A stretch of DNA of 64,000 nt, from NCBI GenBank assembly GCA_947624325.1, contig CANQJT010000001.1:124001-188000 (forward strand), in the 5' to 3' direction. Below are positions 61,863 to 64,000 of this stretch, in pieces. The stretch comes from Candidatus Gastranaerophilales bacterium (GTDB lineage: Bacteria > Cyanobacteriota > Vampirovibrionia > Gastranaerophilales > Gastranaerophilaceae). The translations under genes were made by a program, and so were the position numbers. The notes under the pieces are model-generated. The model had not been told where the DNA came from, searched no databases, and saw only the letters and a program-made list of their open reading frames with translations. The stretch's first letter is position 1. Each line of letters opens with the position of its first letter.

Positions 61863-62754
61863 TTACTTAAACGGTAAAGTTAAAATTATTCCAAGGACTA
61901 TCAAATAAAACAAAAACATTATTTTTAAAGTTTTGTCATTTTCCAAAAAATGTATCGGGTCATCGTTTATTTTTGAGGTCATTATAAGATAAAGTAATCT
62001 GAAAACTATAAGTGAAAAAGGAATTACACTCCAAAACAGATATTCAGATCCGGCTCTTTCCATGGTAGTTTTATCTAACATATAGGTAAAATAAAACGCA
62101 ATCGATAAAACGGCATTAATTATAATAAATTGATTTATTGTTGAAATATCAAATCCTTGTAGTGATTTGCGACTGTTATTGGTTCTTCCCCCCCCCTTCT
62201 AAAAGCATTTGAAACTCAAGTTTTCTTTTTGCACTTGTAAAAAACATGGATGCAAAAAATGTCAATATGATAATTAAAGGCGAAGGATTTACGGAAATTA
62301 CTGCACAACCTGCAATTACTCTTAATATAAATCCCAAAGCAATAGATGCCATATCAACGATGGGAATATTTTTTAAATATAGTGAATAAAAAATATTTAA
62401 AACAAAATAGCCTGCAATTGCAAATAAACAATACATGTTTGTAAAAAATAATGAAGTCGCTATACACAATGCCAAAAGAATAAACAATATGAACAGCGCA
62501 AATGGTTTAGAAATTCTTCCGCTTGCAATCGGACGATTGCATTTTATCGGATGAAGTCTGTCTTTTTCAATATCTATAATATCATTCATAATATATACTG
62601 CTGATGAGGCAAAACAAAATACCACAAAAGCAATAAGGCTCATTAAGCATGATTTTATATCCAAAAATTCCGTGCTTAGAATTAAAGGAATAATAACCAC
62701 CAGATTTTTTATGTAATGATTTATTTTACACGTTTTTAATATATCATTTATCAT
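61863..62754 (-). pseudogene. UbiA-family prenyltransferase, frame broken at a G9 tract
   Basis: Membrane prenyltransferase with the motif NDIIDIEKDRLHPIKCNRP followed by IASG, typical of decaprenyl-phosphate phosphoribosyltransferase (DPPR synthase)-like UbiA proteins, which move phosphoribose onto polyprenyl phosphate. The frame from 62754 runs to a run of nine G (62188-62196 on the plus strand as C) and stops at 62176. With eight G it continues through RTNNSRKSLQGFDIS to a C-terminal membrane domain ending at 61863. So the gene is off as sequenced, by phase variation, mutation or sequencing error. The start overlaps the upstream glycosyltransferase gene. Confidence 0.8.
62188..62196 (-). 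repeat. G9 mononucleotide tract breaking the UbiA-family gene
   Basis: Nine consecutive G on the coding strand. Loss of one base would restore a single long frame across the whole UbiA-family gene. Confidence 0.92.
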
Positions 62755-64000
62755 TTGTGATTTCTTCATAGTTCCAATAGCCGACTCCGAGATGTTTAGG
62801 TTCAGTAAAAGAATTTTTATGTTCTTCAAAGTATTCTTTGCTTACCGTTTCATAGTAAATATTTTTTTCTCTTAATTTTTCATAAATGGCAACATCAAAC
62901 ATTCCGTATACCAGTAGTTTTTGGGGTGAGTTTTTTATATTATTGCATATTCTCTTTATTCTTATCTTATGTTTATGTTCAGCTTTCCAAGAATTAAAAG
63001 TTTGTATTCCGGAATTTGCAATCATAACAAATATTAAAAAATATACGCATATTAAATCCGGTTTATTTAAATGTTTTTCTTTAATTCTATATAACATCAC
63101 AAATATCGGAATAGCCCAAAGATGGGGACAATATCTTGCCCACCATGCATAAGGGTTTAAAAACAGAAGAACAAATAATATAGAGAATGTTAAAAAGGCA
63201 ATGTTTCTGTCTTCTTTGTTTTCAAAATTTATTTTTATAAATGCAGTCAAAGAAAGTTTTTCTTTGTCTGTTTTTATTCCCATAGCTAAAAATAATGCAA
63301 GTAAAATTATGCCGCTCCATAAAACTCCAAAACCGCATACTCTCGTATCAGTAGCACGTAATATCCCAAATTCGCTTTTATACATACTGAAAGGAATTTT
63401 CAGTTGATGTCTTTTGTCCGATGACATTATAAGATTATCCGCTCTTGAAAATGTGGAAGCTAAAAATTTATACATTGGACATTTATTATAAAAAGAATGA
63501 GGGGTGTTTGCTGTGATAATATCAATTTTATCTTTGCCTGCAAGCGGATAAAAAGGATTTCTTCCCTGCCAAACATTCGTAAAGTATGGATTTATGCCTG
63601 AAATTAATCCTAATAAAATTGTTATGATAAATACAACCCCGAGAGTTTTGATTTTATCTTTTGATTTTTTAAATAATAAATAAATTGCATATACCGTCAT
63701 TGATGCAACTAAATAAAGAATTCCGCCAAATTTGATATTAATAAGGCAAACAGCGCTTAAAAGAATTATAATCCAGCTTAATTTATTGGTTTCCTTGTTT
63801 GTTTCTATGCTAATTATTCCCAATAAAATAAACATAAAAAATATGTACACAAAACCATCAATATAGAATGTCATTATTTGTGCCATAATAACAGGATTAA
63901 AAACAATTAAAAAAGAAATAATTCCTGCATATATATTACGAGATGCATTTTTTAAAAAACCTGCACTCAAAACATAAAATGAATAACAAAACAGGGCAAA
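62744..64000 (-). CDS. multi-pass membrane glycosyltransferase-like protein, 5' end beyond window
   Basis: The frame is open to the right edge, so the N-terminus is missing; at least 418 residues are visible. It has about nine hydrophobic helices and extracytoplasmic loops such as NPYFTNVWQGRNPFYPLAGKD, resembling GT-C proteins of the ArnT/PMT group that use polyprenyl-phosphate sugars. The C-terminal soluble tail (LLVYGMFDVAIYEKLREKNI) is about 80 residues long. It overlaps the UbiA-family gene, whose product could make its lipid-linked pentose donor; that link is an inference from gene order. Confidence 0.72.
   Translation of the reverse strand, partial: FALFCYSFYVLSAGFLKNASRNIYAGIISFLIVFNPVIMAQIMTFYIDGFVYIFFMFILLGIISIETNKETNKLSWIIILLSAVCLINIKFGGILYLVASMTVYAIYLLFKKSKDKIKTLGVVFIITILLGLISGINPYFTNVWQGRNPFYPLAGKDKIDIITANTPHSFYNKCPMYKFLASTFSRADNLIMSSDKRHQLKIPFSMYKSEFGILRATDTRVCGFGVLWSGIILLALFLAMGIKTDKEKLSLTAFIKINFENKEDRNIAFLTFSILFVLLFLNPYAWWARYCPHLWAIPIFVMLYRIKEKHLNKPDLICVYFLIFVMIANSGIQTFNSWKAEHKHKIRIKRICNNIKNSPQKLLVYGMFDVAIYEKLREKNIYYETVSKEYFEEHKNSFTEPKHLGVGYWNYEEITNDK

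Overview
The window is strongly AT-rich DNA (GC roughly 30% by eye, not computed) from an anaerobic, fermentative, double-membraned bacterium. Evidence for the envelope is a GT9 heptosyltransferase-type enzyme, LptC- and LptA-like proteins, an MlaD-type MCE protein and Lgt. Evidence for the metabolism is a trimeric NAD-linked [FeFe]-hydrogenase and a pyruvate:ferredoxin oxidoreductase, with no respiratory complex in view. A VKOR-DsbA fusion and the general gene mix would suit a gut member of the Vampirovibrionia/Gastranaerophilales (non-photosynthetic relatives of cyanobacteria). That placement is an inference from gene content only; no marker gene settles it.

Layout. 1-5.5 kb: the tail of a tRNA-Arg gene, a GT9 glycosyltransferase and a tandem array of four membrane-anchored SGNH-hydrolase paralogues, the first without its catalytic residues. 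5.5-15.6 kb: leuS, two paralogous radical SAM proteins of unknown substrate, an atypical aquaporin, recJ and a FixC/FixX-like pair. 15.7-26 kb: a cell-wall amidase, gdhA, a ClpX-zinc-finger/unknown/ruvX/DUF1292 operon, then a lipoprotein-lgt-mce-upp-pgeF run. 26-34.6 kb: nth, an aminotransferase, the VKOR-DsbA fusion overlapping queH, a GIY-YIG protein, dusB and two TPR proteins. 34.7-38.8 kb: hydCBA, followed by tRNA-Glu. 39-50 kb: an NrnA-like DHH protein, a two-component system flanked by an intact and a broken copy of a small repeat protein, rph, metG, prfB, a fifth SGNH paralogue, an ArsB/NhaD-type permease and a GT-C-like membrane protein. 50-53.8 kb: nifJ. 53.9-58.3 kb: three separately transcribed acidic proteins of unknown function. 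58.4-61.1 kb: lptA/lptC-like genes and an Fe-S protein. 61.2-61.6 kb: tRNA-Phe with 127-bp repeats built on its 3' end and a decayed integrase. 61.9-64 kb: a UbiA-family gene broken at a run of nine G, and a partial membrane glycosyltransferase.

How the genes work together. NifJ reduces ferredoxin from pyruvate and GdhA links carbon to nitrogen. HydABC can re-oxidise ferredoxin and NADH together, releasing H2. Envelope biogenesis (GT9, SGNH proteins, Lpt, MCE, GT-C, UbiA) is the second theme. Mononucleotide tracts of 8-9 G/C in three envelope genes of so AT-rich a genome suggest phase variation.

The best candidate for an undescribed system is the 53.9-58.3 kb cluster. All three acidic proteins lack signal peptides. 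Two carry a duplicated domain I do not recognise. Two of the genes have promoters matching the sigma-28 (FliA/SigD) consensus with the exact 11-bp spacer, and the third has a weaker match.
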